A stretch of 64,000 nucleotides of DNA from an uncultured Bryobacterales bacterium (GTDB lineage: Bacteria; Acidobacteriota; Terriglobia; Bryobacterales; UBA6623): NCBI GenBank assembly GCA_951813605.1, contig OX638379.1, positions 1,746,471-1,810,470 of the forward strand, written 5' to 3'. A program made the position numbers and the translations under genes. Each line of letters begins with the position of its first letter. Within the stretch, counting starts at the first letter, position 1. Below the pieces are notes generated by a model. That model worked only from the letters and a program-made list of their open reading frames with translations. It ran no database searches and was not told where the DNA came from. Of this stretch, positions 1 to 9,950 are shown piece by piece.

Positions 1-318
1 GACCGAATTCGCAAACCTCTTGACCGCTTCGTGATGCTCGGCCTTCGTGAACATCCGGTACCCGCCACCGACCGGACGAATCTCCACGCCTCGGCCCTCG
101 CCTCGGTAGGATTCGCACAGTATCTCCAAGTCCTTGCGCAAGACCTCTTCCGGCAGATCGATGGCGGTCACCAGCTGCGCCACAGTCGGTGGAGTCTCCG
201 CGGCGAATATGATCGCCTCGAGCACGCCCAGCCTTTGCGCTCGCGGGACATCCTGTTCCTCCAAGACGGCTTGACTCGGGGCGGCCGGAGCCGGAAAGGT
301 GACGACTGAATCGCTCAA
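1..318 (-). CDS. scpB: Segregation and condensation protein B, N-terminal part (cut by window edge)
   Basis: ScpB is the winged-helix kleisin-associated subunit of the SMC-ScpA-ScpB condensin, which organises and segregates the chromosome in the cytoplasm. Translating the minus strand from a TTG at 318 gives 106 codons open to the window edge. They contain ScpB hallmarks: LEAIIFAAETPPTVAQL near residues 29-45, then GVEIRPVGGGYRMFTK near 77-92. The start shares TTGA with the scpA stop (TGA at 317-315), the usual translational coupling of this pair. There is no in-frame ATG near the N-terminus, so TTG is the best start. The C-terminal half lies outside the window. Identity is firm; the exact start is slightly uncertain. 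Confidence 0.9.
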   Translation of the reverse strand, partial: MSDSVVTFPAPAAPSQAVLEEQDVPRAQRLGVLEAIIFAAETPPTVAQLVTAIDLPEEVLRKDLEILCESYRGEGRGVEIRPVGGGYRMFTKAEHHEAVKRFANSV

Positions 319-1184
319 GCCAAATGCTCCAGTTCGGAGTCGGAAGACGGTAAGAGTTCCTCTGCTTGGAACGCCTGATCGAAAAGGGCGTGCTTTCGGA
401 TCACAATCTCGCCGAAGGTCTCTTGCTGCTTCAGCTCGACCGCTTGCGCTTTAACCATTTCGAGCAAGGCGAGAAAGGTCGCGACAACAGAGCGGGCGGT
501 TCGTTGATTGAGGAGGATATCGCGAATCGGGAGGGGCCCCTCCGAGGCCTTCAGCAGATTCCTAAGGTACCGAATCCGACTTGCCACAGACTCGGTCTCC
601 CGGTCCATTTCGACGGTCGGCTCGTTGCGAATGCGTTCTAAGACATCACTGAACGTCCTGACCAAGTCGATGAGGGAGACTTCAAGCTGTCGGGAATCGT
701 CGCCCTCTCCGGGGTCAGACTCCCTCACGCCAGCAGTCCAGACGCTTTCCTCAACCACGCGCTTTTCTTGAAGCATCTGCGCTGCCTGGAGGAATCGCTC
801 GCGCTCGAATAACCGTTGCACGAGATCCTCGCGGAGATCCTCCTCTGATTCCTCTTCGACATGAGGCGGCGTTGGTAGAAGCGCCTTCGACTTGATATGA
901 ATGAGTGTCGCGGCCATCATGAGGAATTCCGCGCCAATCTCGAAATCCAATGCTTCCGCACGCCGGATTGAATCGAGATACTGCTCGGTGATCTTGGCTA
1001 TCGGAAGTTCAAGAATGTCCAGCCGCTGCTTCTTGACCAAGTCGAGCAGGACGTCCAAGGGACCCTCGTAATGCTGAAGGTCAACATGAAACGAGTCCGA
1101 TCCCTCTTCGCTGTCCGATTGCCGTTGGTCCTGTCTCGATGGAGACTCGGAGTCGGCGAACGGTTTTGCTTGATTCGATGGCAT
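315..1184 (-). CDS. scpA: Segregation and condensation protein A
   Basis: ScpA is the kleisin of the bacterial condensin: it bridges the SMC ATPase heads and recruits ScpB. The 289-residue product carries the typical N-terminal kleisin block, with FHVDLQHYEGPLDVLLDLV starting near residue 32, then RLDILELPIAKITEQYL and a helix ending in IHIKSKALLP. The C-terminal part matches the winged-helix end (ETFGEIVIRKHALFDQAF). The acidic, low-complexity first 30 residues make it a little longer than most ScpA proteins. It lies directly upstream of scpB, with which it overlaps by four bases. The 219 bases upstream, before the end of the next minus-strand gene, hold no other gene and probably contain the promoter. 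Confidence 0.93.
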   Translation of the reverse strand: MPSNQAKPFADSESPSRQDQRQSDSEEGSDSFHVDLQHYEGPLDVLLDLVKKQRLDILELPIAKITEQYLDSIRRAEALDFEIGAEFLMMAATLIHIKSKALLPTPPHVEEESEEDLREDLVQRLFERERFLQAAQMLQEKRVVEESVWTAGVRESDPGEGDDSRQLEVSLIDLVRTFSDVLERIRNEPTVEMDRETESVASRIRYLRNLLKASEGPLPIRDILLNQRTARSVVATFLALLEMVKAQAVELKQQETFGEIVIRKHALFDQAFQAEELLPSSDSELEHLA

Positions 1185-1403
1185 CGACTAGTGGCGCGTC
1201 TGTCAACACCGCATTCCGAGCGACCATGGCGAAACGCACGTCAAGCCATTGCACGCATCGAACTAGAACTCCACTCTAGCACTCGCATCGACGGCTGAAT
1301 CCCGAATAGCTGCCCTAGGGAACGCAGTCCGCGCCGAAACGAATCGCCGTAGCGCCAGCGCTCGGAATCGCCGACGCCTCAGAGTTACTGTCTCAATGTC
1401 CAC

Positions 1404-2267
1404 TCAACCCAGCGCGACCTCAGGGATCTCCGCAGTCGAGCGCGTGGTCACGATTTGGTAGTCGGAATGCCCCCGCACCCACGTGACGGGGTAGTCGTCT
1501 CCCGGACTCCCGAGCAGTGCAAGGCGCAGGACAGTCTTTGCCCAATCCAAGCCATAATCGCTGCGACAGTAAAGCTCTATCCGGCGCGCGGCAAGACATT
1601 GGCGCATGCCGAGTGTCCATGCCCAGCGGGGGAAGTTTTCCAGATCGCCGCCGACACCTGCTCGGATCGAGTTGATGGTTCGTGAGAATTCGTTCAGCGC
1701 CACCAGACGCACCCCGGTTTTCGAGACGTCCGGCTCTGGTTCGTTAAACGCGATGTGACCGTGGATGCCGATGCCTCCGAAGCAGATGTCGATCCCCCCC
1801 AAGTCCCGCATCCGGCTTTCAATTGATTCGGCGTTCGACTCGTTGGGAAAAACGACATTCTCGGGGAGAGGACGCAGCGCCTTTTCCACCGACTGCAACC
1901 AGCGTTCGGCGGCTCCTCGGAAGCTCAGCGGGTGACTCGACGCTAGGGCCTTCCCAGCGGGGTCGGCATACTCGTCCATGAAGAACAGCGTGGAATTCCG
2001 CAGCGATAGGCCCTCCGTGGCCAATACATGGCCGAGGACGCGATACTGTCCAACCGGGCCCCACGGGAGAATCAGCGCTGCGGAACGGCCGCCGCTACGC
2101 ACTGCAGCAGCGATGGAACGGGCGAAGTGCGCGTGCAGGGCGTCGACATCGCTGACGATTCGCAAGTGCGGACCGGCACGGGTGGCCAGCCGCTGGGAAT
2201 CGCAAGAATTCAGACGGAGGATTTCTGCGGCGCGTCCGCCGCCCACGCATTCAGTCGTGGTCTCCAT
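1404..2267 (-). CDS. NagB-like glucosamine/galactosamine-6-phosphate deaminase-isomerase family protein
   Basis: The 287-residue protein belongs to the glucosamine-6-phosphate deaminase/6-phosphogluconolactonase fold. Visible motifs are MDEY (residues 97-100, matching the catalytic Asp72 region of E. coli NagB) and GGIGIHGHIAFNEP (164-177), matching GxGxDGHxAFNEP. The Asp of that loop (Asp141 in NagB) is His169 here, while His171 and Glu176 are kept, so deaminase activity is not assured. I chose the ATG at 2267; a GTG at 2300 is in frame but would leave only 5 bases before the divergent MFS gene. The neighbours (MFS carrier, Gfo/Idh, sulfatase) suggest a role in amino-sugar or related sugar phosphate catabolism, which is inference. 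Confidence 0.75.
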   Translation of the reverse strand: METTTECVGGGRAAEILRLNSCDSQRLATRAGPHLRIVSDVDALHAHFARSIAAAVRSGGRSAALILPWGPVGQYRVLGHVLATEGLSLRNSTLFFMDEYADPAGKALASSHPLSFRGAAERWLQSVEKALRPLPENVVFPNESNAESIESRMRDLGGIDICFGGIGIHGHIAFNEPEPDVSKTGVRLVALNEFSRTINSIRAGVGGDLENFPRWAWTLGMRQCLAARRIELYCRSDYGLDWAKTVLRLALLGSPGDDYPVTWVRGHSDYQIVTTRSTAEIPEVALG

Positions 2268-2305
2268 TCTGCGTAGAGTATGAACGAGAGAGGGGGGCAC
2301 TCTCA

Positions 2306-3688
2306 GTGAGCAAGCATCCGACCAAGTGGTACGAGGGGATCACACGCCACCAGTGGACTGTCCTGGTTATCGCGTCGCTCGGCTGGATCTTCGACACGTT
2401 TGAGGGCCAGGTCTATGTCTCGAGCATGAACGAGGCCATGCCGGATCTGCTCGCGGACATCGAAGGTCTTGGAGGCGCCGAGCGAGCCGGCCGGCTGGCC
2501 TACTTCAACAACATTGCCTTTGGTGCGTTTCTCTTGGGAGGGGCAGTCGGGGGGATCGCCTTCGGAATCCTCGGTGACCGGATCGGCCGTGTGAAAACGC
2601 TCATGCTGACGATTGCTGCCTACTCGGCATTCACGTTCCTGTCCGCATTCTCCACGCAATGGTGGCATTTGGTCGCCTTCCGGTTCCTGGTCGCCACGGG
2701 TGTCGGCGGCGAATGGGCTGTCGCCGCCGCTCTTGTAGCCGAGGTCTTCCCAAACCGTGCCAGAGCTCGTTCTCTCGCAATCTTTCACGCCTCGAGTGTT
2801 TTCGGAACCTGGCTCGCGATCGCGGTCGGAGCATTCATCGTTGCGGGAAGGGAATTCGCGCTTCCGTTTCCAGGAGGCGAGGCGGTAGCGAGCTGGCGGG
2901 TGGGATTCGCGGTAGGAGCTCTGCCGGCGCTCTTGATCCTATTGATTCGCTGGAAGCTTCGCACCGAAACGCCGGCTTGGAGCCAGTCAAGGCAACGGCG
3001 GCAGGGCGCTGGAGGACTCTCCCTAGCGCTGGAACTGTTCCGCCCCGACCTAAGGAGACGCACTCTTGTGGGGGTTTCCTTGGCTTCAATTGGCTTGGCG
3101 ACGTTTTGGGGCGTCCATATATACGGCAAGGACTTGCTCCGAGTCGAGATCGAAAGCAGAATCTCTGAAGATAGCGGCCCCTCGACCGAGGAGATTCTGG
3201 GCGACGAGCGGTTCGCGACGCTGAAGCGCTGGGAAATGCTGGGCATGCTGCTGACGACGACCGGAGGGGGAGCGGGCCTGCTCGCGTTTGGCGCACTCGC
3301 GGAAGCACTGGGTCGCCGACGGGCCTTCGCGCTGTACCATCTCGCCGGACTCGGGGCCGCGCTAGTCGTTTTCCAGTGGATTTCCTCGCCGCTGGCATTG
3401 ATGCTCGCCCTCCCGCTTTTCGGGTTCTTCACGCTCGGGATGCACGCTGGCTACGCGGTCTACTTCCCGGAGCTATTTCCAACACGCGTGCGCAGCACGG
3501 GCGCGGGCTTGTGCTTCAATGTCGCCCGCATCCTCGCCGCTCCGGTACTCTTCGGCTCGGGCTGGCTGCAAAGAAATGCGGGCATGTCTTTGCGCGGCTC
3601 GGCATCGCTGCTCAGCTTGCTATTCCTGTTCGGAGCTGCCGTTATCACCGCGGGCCCGGAGACGAGGGGAACTGACCTGCCAGAATAG
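2306..3688 (+). CDS. MFS transporter
   Basis: The 460-residue integral membrane protein has about 12 hydrophobic segments and the MFS motif A, GDRIGRVK, at residues 90-97. The second half has a matching LAEALGRRRAF segment. The N-terminal WTVLVIASLGWIFDTFEGQ stretch resembles organic-acid or sugar carriers of the metabolite:H+ symporter type. A charged loop of about 40 residues (roughly 258-300) precedes TM7. The GTG start at 2306 follows a strong purine-rich ribosome site (GAGAGGGGGG) at a suitable distance. It is divergent from the NagB-like gene by under 40 bases, so they may share a promoter region, and Gfo/Idh follows 22 bases after its stop. Substrate is unknown; a sugar or uronate derivative is inferred from the neighbours. 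Confidence 0.8.
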   Translation: MSKHPTKWYEGITRHQWTVLVIASLGWIFDTFEGQVYVSSMNEAMPDLLADIEGLGGAERAGRLAYFNNIAFGAFLLGGAVGGIAFGILGDRIGRVKTLMLTIAAYSAFTFLSAFSTQWWHLVAFRFLVATGVGGEWAVAAALVAEVFPNRARARSLAIFHASSVFGTWLAIAVGAFIVAGREFALPFPGGEAVASWRVGFAVGALPALLILLIRWKLRTETPAWSQSRQRRQGAGGLSLALELFRPDLRRRTLVGVSLASIGLATFWGVHIYGKDLLRVEIESRISEDSGPSTEEILGDERFATLKRWEMLGMLLTTTGGGAGLLAFGALAEALGRRRAFALYHLAGLGAALVVFQWISSPLALMLALPLFGFFTLGMHAGYAVYFPELFPTRVRSTGAGLCFNVARILAAPVLFGSGWLQRNAGMSLRGSASLLSLLFLFGAAVITAGPETRGTDLPE

Positions 3689-3710
3689 TTCCGTCAGGCC
3701 GTCGGAAGGA

Positions 3711-4850
3711 ATGGAGCTTGAGCACGTGAAAGACCAACTGTCGAGAAGATCCTTGGTAACGGGGGGGCTGACGGCAATCGCGGCCCAAAGCGCGCTGGGA
3801 CAGGTCGAAAATCTCGAAAACCCGCCCAAGATAGGCCTGATCGGATTAGGAAGCCGCAGCGCGAGACATCTGGGCGCCTACCGAGAACTCGGCAATGTGG
3901 AAGTTGTCGCCCTTTGTGACGTCCAAGGGGAACGTGTGCGAGCGGCGCGGAGCGGGCCGGCCGCCAATGCCGAGCTCTACACGGACTACCGCGAGCTGAT
4001 TTCCGACGACCGCGTCCAGGCTGTTGCCATCGCCGTGCCGAATTACCTGCACGCCGAGATGGCCATTGCCGCGCTCAAGGCGGGGAAGGACGTTCTGCTC
4101 GAGAAGCCGATCGGTCTCACCTACCAGGAGGCACTCGAAGTCGCCGCGGCTGCTCGCGAGAGCGGGCGCGCATTGGCAGTTGGGATGCAGCGCTATTTCG
4201 ATTCGACCTTGCGGCGGATCATCGAGACCGTGGGCTCTGGAGAGATCGGGATGCCGTACCTGTTCGCACTCAACGAGTACCGTGGCGACTGGAATCCTCG
4301 CACGTGGCGCTGGACAGACCCGCACAGCGGGCAGACGACGCCCTGGCGCCACCTCCGTTCCTTGGCGGGATCGAGCCTCCTTGAATTCTCGGTGCATTCC
4401 TACGCATTCCTCTACGAAATGATTGGCCAGCCTCTGACCTACTGCGCTGCCACGGGGGGCCCCATGCGCTGGCCCGAGCGCACTACTGAGGACAACATCG
4501 CCGTCGTCGGGGAATTTGGAAATGTAAGGGTGCAGCATACATTCTCGGCCAGCGCGCCCGGAGCCCAGTGGCACCTGACCGTGATAGGAAGCGAGGGCTC
4601 CCTTCAATACGACCGGCAAAGCGCCACTGTGCGGGCAAATGGCAGCGAACCTCGGGACTTGGACCTGGGTGATCGGACAAATCACCCAAGCTTGGAAGTC
4701 CAGATGTATGAAGATTTCTTTCGCGCCGTGCAACAGCGCTCGCAGCCCGCGCTGAACGCGGAGTTTGCTATCGAAGCGTCCAAGCTCGCGTTCGCCGCAT
4801 GGACCAGCATCGACGAGCGCCGCATTGTGACGGACGCGGATTTCGCTTAA
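3711..4850 (+). CDS. Gfo/Idh/MocA family oxidoreductase with Tat signal
   Basis: This NAD(P)-dependent oxidoreductase is of the glucose-fructose oxidoreductase/inositol dehydrogenase type. The leader has SRRSLVTGG (residues 11-19) followed by a hydrophobic stretch, a twin-arginine signal as in exported glucose-fructose oxidoreductase. The Rossmann loop is GLIGLGSRSARH (42-53), and the EKPIGLT motif carries the conserved Lys. Length is 379 residues from ATG 3711, where GGAAGGA sits almost against the ATG. A GTG at 3726 has better ribosome-site spacing and is an alternative start. It follows the MFS gene closely and converges with the sulfatase gene 13 bases downstream. It probably acts on a sugar in the periplasm; the substrate is unknown. 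Confidence 0.85.
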   Translation: MELEHVKDQLSRRSLVTGGLTAIAAQSALGQVENLENPPKIGLIGLGSRSARHLGAYRELGNVEVVALCDVQGERVRAARSGPAANAELYTDYRELISDDRVQAVAIAVPNYLHAEMAIAALKAGKDVLLEKPIGLTYQEALEVAAAARESGRALAVGMQRYFDSTLRRIIETVGSGEIGMPYLFALNEYRGDWNPRTWRWTDPHSGQTTPWRHLRSLAGSSLLEFSVHSYAFLYEMIGQPLTYCAATGGPMRWPERTTEDNIAVVGEFGNVRVQHTFSASAPGAQWHLTVIGSEGSLQYDRQSATVRANGSEPRDLDLGDRTNHPSLEVQMYEDFFRAVQQRSQPALNAEFAIEASKLAFAAWTSIDERRIVTDADFA

Positions 4851-4863
4851 CGCTGGTCAAGCG

Positions 4864-6204
4864 CTAGGGGAGGCTTGCCTCGATGGCGCTCTCCCACTCT
4901 GCGAGCGCTTCGGAGAGCTCCTGGACAACGTCCGGTCGCGAAGCCGCCAGGTTTTCGCTTTCGCCGAGATCGTGTGTGAGGTCGTAGACTTCGGGAGACT
5001 TGTTCGGCATCTGCACCAGCTTCCAGTTCGCTCGGCGAACGGCCGCCTCGGAGCGCATCCTCCAAAAAAGCGTCCGCGGAGCGAGTTGCCGCCCCTCGAA
5101 CAGGGCAGGAGAGAGGCTTGTGCCATCGAACGCAGGGGCATCGGTGCCAGTGTCGGCGAGTTCCCAAAACGTGGGGAACAGGTCAAATGTTGCCGCCAGC
5201 GCTTCGATGGTTCCGGGCTGAATCCGCCCAGGCCACCAAGCTATCGCTGGCACGCGGTGACCGCCTTCATAGACATCGGTCTTCTGGCCTCGCAGAGGGC
5301 CGTTATTGGAGATGTTGTGGTAACCGCCTTGATAGGTGAGGTAGCCGCCGTTGTCGGACGTGAAGAACACGAGAGTGTTCGTGTCGAGACCCTGCTCTTG
5401 AACAGCAGCTAGAATCGCGCCCACGCTTCCGTCCACCGCCTCGACCATCTTGGTTACTTGCGAGGAGACATCGAAGCTGTTCAATTCCCCCAGCTTCGTC
5501 AGATTGTGGTAGTTGCCGCCTTCCACTCGGTACCCGCGGTCATCCGGGCCCTGCCATGGGAAATGAATTGCTAGGTGGGCCACGTAAAGGAAGAACGGCT
5601 CCTCGCGATGGCGCTCTATGAACTCGACGCTGTGCTGCGTAATTAGGTCGACTCCGTACCCTTCTTCCGGCACGAGTTCGGAGTTGTGCCACCAGTCCTT
5701 GCGTCCCGAGCGGTCGATGTGGGAATGGTGGTCGCCGTCCCCACTTGCGAGCCCGCGAAAGTCGTCGAAGCCTTGGTCGACCGGCATGAAAGGCGGGTGG
5801 TACCCGAGGTGCCATTTGCCGTACATTCCGGTTGCGTATCCAGCCTCGCCAAGCGACTCGGCGATTGTCACCGCGTCGTGCGGCAGCCCTGTGTCGTACT
5901 CGTCAATTCCCGACAGCGCGCTTTCGAATCGCTCGCCGAACCGCTGGGGGTAGCGCCCCGTCATCAGTGCCGCACGTGTGGGTGTGCACATTGGGCCGTT
6001 GGAATGGAAGTCCGTGAAGCGCAGTCCCTCCGTCGCCATGCGGTCGAGGTGCGGGGTGCGATTGCGCTCGCTACCGTACACGGCGAGGTCCGCATAGCCC
6101 AGATCGTCGGCCAGGATTACGACGAAATTCGGACGAGGCGCGCGATCGACATCACACGCTGAGCCCGCAACAAGGACCGCGCTGAGAAGGCATGGAAGTT
6201 TCAT
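4864..6204 (-). CDS. Sulfatase (arylsulfatase A family), secreted
   Basis: Sulfatases hydrolyse sulfate esters with a formylglycine made from Cys in the motif C-x-P-S/T-R. Here CTPTRAALMTGR begins at Cys73, and the metal-binding start LADDLGYADL (residues 31-40) and late TSDNGGY motif are present, so the enzyme looks active. The ATG at 6204 gives 446 residues beginning with a signal peptide; Cys17 could be a lipobox Cys, but Gly at -3 is unusual. Upstream in-frame codons to 6534 are arginine- and serine-rich and not protein-like. It converges with the Gfo/Idh gene. Substrate is probably a carbohydrate or aryl sulfate. An anaerobic sulfatase-maturating enzyme or FGE is not in the window. Confidence 0.88.
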   Translation of the reverse strand: MKLPCLLSAVLVAGSACDVDRAPRPNFVVILADDLGYADLAVYGSERNRTPHLDRMATEGLRFTDFHSNGPMCTPTRAALMTGRYPQRFGERFESALSGIDEYDTGLPHDAVTIAESLGEAGYATGMYGKWHLGYHPPFMPVDQGFDDFRGLASGDGDHHSHIDRSGRKDWWHNSELVPEEGYGVDLITQHSVEFIERHREEPFFLYVAHLAIHFPWQGPDDRGYRVEGGNYHNLTKLGELNSFDVSSQVTKMVEAVDGSVGAILAAVQEQGLDTNTLVFFTSDNGGYLTYQGGYHNISNNGPLRGQKTDVYEGGHRVPAIAWWPGRIQPGTIEALAATFDLFPTFWELADTGTDAPAFDGTSLSPALFEGRQLAPRTLFWRMRSEAAVRRANWKLVQMPNKSPEVYDLTHDLGESENLAASRPDVVQELSEALAEWESAIEASLP

Positions 6205-6505
6205 CGACAGCAGTGTATACGACGGCGAAGAACGATGACTGCCCTTCTTCTGAGAGCGCGTTCGCAGTACTAACGGACCGAACTTCATTGCCGTGAGCCG
6301 TTTCGTTTCGACCATCGAATGCTCAGATATGGCATCGAGTCGTGCATCCTGACGCCAGCTAAGACTCCGGCCAAGTCTGCTACGGGTTCTACACCTTGAG
6401 CGAGTTCTGCATCGCGCATCGTCGCCTTCTCGTTCCTCGGTCAAATCCTTCGAGTTCCCGACCGAACACCGGCAAGGCGACGGGCTCGCAGAAAGTGCAG
6501 GTGCA
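6205..6505. other. Intergenic, no gene recognised
   Basis: These 301 bases separate the sulfatase start from the end of the enolase-superfamily gene. Open frames here give only biased, Arg/Ser-rich translations. The stretch should hold the sulfatase promoter, but I see no convincing -35/-10 pair. Confidence 0.4.
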
Positions 6506-7750
6506 TCACGTCGAGAGTTGTCTCTTGACGACATCCTCGTTGAGCTCGACCCCCAAGCCAGGTCCGGGGGGCGGCGTGATGAACCCTTGTTCTAACCGGA
6601 TCGCTTCCTTGAAAATCTCACTATGAAGTCTGTTTGCGTTGAATTCCTGCACGAGGAAGTTCGGGGAGCAGGTGTCGAGCTGCACGGCCGCCGCGGCCGC
6701 AACCGGACCGCAGTACATGTGCGGCGCGATCATCGCGTAATGAGCTTCGGCGATTCCGGCAATCTTCTTCGATTCCAGTATCCCTCCGCACTGACCGACA
6801 TCGAGTTGAATGATCTGGGCGGCCTGCTTCTCGAGGACCTCCGCAAACTCGAATTTGGTCACCAGCCGCTCGCCTGTGGCTATTGGGATGGTCGTGTGTG
6901 CCGCGACTCGCGCCATTTCATCCACGTTTTCTGGCGGAACAGGCTCTTCGAACCAGTAAGGGTTGAATTCCTCTAAGATGCTCGCAACGCGGATCGCTCC
7001 GGCCGTGCTGAACTGGCCGTGGGTCCCGATTCCGATCTCCAGCTCGTCGCCGACGGCGTCGCGAATGGCGCGGAATATCTTTGCCACGTGGCGAATCGTC
7101 GCGAGCGGAAAATCGCGGGGAGGACCGGTTATCGGCCGGAACGGGTCCAACTTGCAGGCAGTGTTGCCGTCTTTGACCAATTGGGCGGCTCTTTCACCGG
7201 CAAGTTCCGGGTTTTCCCAAACGCCTTGGGTATTCATGTACGCATAGGCTCGCAGCTTGTCGTGGTACTTGCCTCCTAGCAAGTTGTAGACGGGTTGGCC
7301 GGTCGCCTTGCCAATGATGTCCCAGCAGGCCATCTCGATGGCCGAGAATGCCGGTATGGCATAGAGGCCCGGATGGCGATAGTCGTGAGAAGAGGTGTAC
7401 ATGCTCTGCCAAATCTTCTCCACGTCGAAGGGGCTCTGGCCGATTACGAAACGCTCGCAAAGGTCGTGGAGCAAGTTAATCTGCGACTTCAGATTGGTCA
7501 CACCGCCCGTTGGCCGCTCGCCCAAGCCGACTATGCCCTCATTTGTGGTGAGCTGGATGAACAGCCACTTCGAATGGCCGATGTACGGACGGATATTGTC
7601 CAGCAAAATAGTCTTGAGCCCGGTAATCTTCATATTTCTTGCCCTCAAACCTTCGGCCTCGCCGGTCGCCGCCGCAGACACGATATTGCTACCGGCCCCC
7701 GAGCCCGCCGCAAGCATGCCGGAGCCTTGGCGGAATCTACGTCGATTCAT
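6506..7750 (-). CDS. Mandelate racemase/muconate-lactonizing (enolase superfamily) dehydratase-like protein with Tat-like leader
   Basis: The product is 414 residues. The N-terminal domain contains GLGERPTGG (residues 75-83) and the barrel begins with SAIEMACWDIIGKATGQP. Catalytic-type Lys200 (CKLDPF), the ligand Glu in WFEEPVPPEN (266-275), Glu294 in ATGERLVTKFEF and His344 in IAPHMYCGP are visible, resembling galactonate dehydratase relatives. The first metal-ligand position, Asp in DxHGR, reads Gly242 in IGTHGQ. The ATG at 7750 has an AGAAGGA ribosome site, and the start MNRRRFRQGSG plus a small-residue stretch looks like a Tat leader; a start near residue 40 would give a cytoplasmic form. 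It probably dehydrates an acid sugar; substrate unknown. Confidence 0.8.
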   Translation of the reverse strand: MNRRRFRQGSGMLAAGSGAGSNIVSAAATGEAEGLRARNMKITGLKTILLDNIRPYIGHSKWLFIQLTTNEGIVGLGERPTGGVTNLKSQINLLHDLCERFVIGQSPFDVEKIWQSMYTSSHDYRHPGLYAIPAFSAIEMACWDIIGKATGQPVYNLLGGKYHDKLRAYAYMNTQGVWENPELAGERAAQLVKDGNTACKLDPFRPITGPPRDFPLATIRHVAKIFRAIRDAVGDELEIGIGTHGQFSTAGAIRVASILEEFNPYWFEEPVPPENVDEMARVAAHTTIPIATGERLVTKFEFAEVLEKQAAQIIQLDVGQCGGILESKKIAGIAEAHYAMIAPHMYCGPVAAAAAVQLDTCSPNFLVQEFNANRLHSEIFKEAIRLEQGFITPPPGPGLGVELNEDVVKRQLST

Positions 7751-8323
7751 GTTCCTTCTCGTTGTCCCGGAAAACCTGGCGTCTGGCGTTGACCCGCTAC
7801 CAACCAAATCGTCCGGGAATCGGGCATTATTCTAGACCAAGGCGAACTGGCGACTATCCGTTTTTTATGTCGCGAGAGGGAATCTCCTCCAGGGGTTCTC
7901 CTAGGATCACGTCGAGCCGACTGCCCGAAAGTCCGAGAGAGTGCCGCACCCTTTGGGCCTGTCGGAGCAGAAGCGTCCGCCGAGGTGCCCCTGTGGCACG
8001 CGCAACGCCATCGCAAGAGCGCATGTTCAGAGGCGATTCCTCAGAGAGGGGCTGGCCTGGATTCTCGGTCCTTTTCCGCCGCCGGACCGACCGTCACATC
8101 GACCGCGTCAAGCCACCCCCGCCAATTCGCAGCATGCCGCCTCGACTCGCCATGGGACAGCACCACGACGTTGGAAGTTCAATGAACGCCAACGACCTCT
8201 GGGCATCCAAGCACGAAGAGACGGGTATCGGTTCCTGAATGCAAGCGCATTAGCCCAGCCGCTGGATTCGTGCGTTTTCAGCAAGATTCTGTATACTCTC
8301 GCCAACAAGGTAATAGCAGCTCA
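7751..8323. other. Divergent intergenic region, no gene recognised
   Basis: These 573 bases lie between two divergent genes (enolase-like, minus; AtoE-like, plus). No frame gives a protein-like translation. A TATACT hexamer at 8292-8297, 27 bases before the AtoE-type start, resembles a -10 box, but no good -35 lies at the right distance. Confidence 0.35.
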
Positions 8324-9724
<1,401 letters not shown>

Positions 9725-9950
9725 GCCCGTGGCCAACGTGTCGCCAGCAATGTTCTTAGGAGGGAATTGCGCACTTACTCTCTGTCCTTCCGCACAGGGA
9801 CAGTTCGCCGAATCGCTGCGCGTGCCGCGCGGGTGTCCGGAACTTTGAAAAGGCGGAATCTGGCCGCAGATCCTTGCGCGATCGGGAAGGCCGCGCCTCG
9901 AGGATCAGGCATGGGCGCGCGCGACCGCGCATGTGGTAGGCTTTCGCTCT

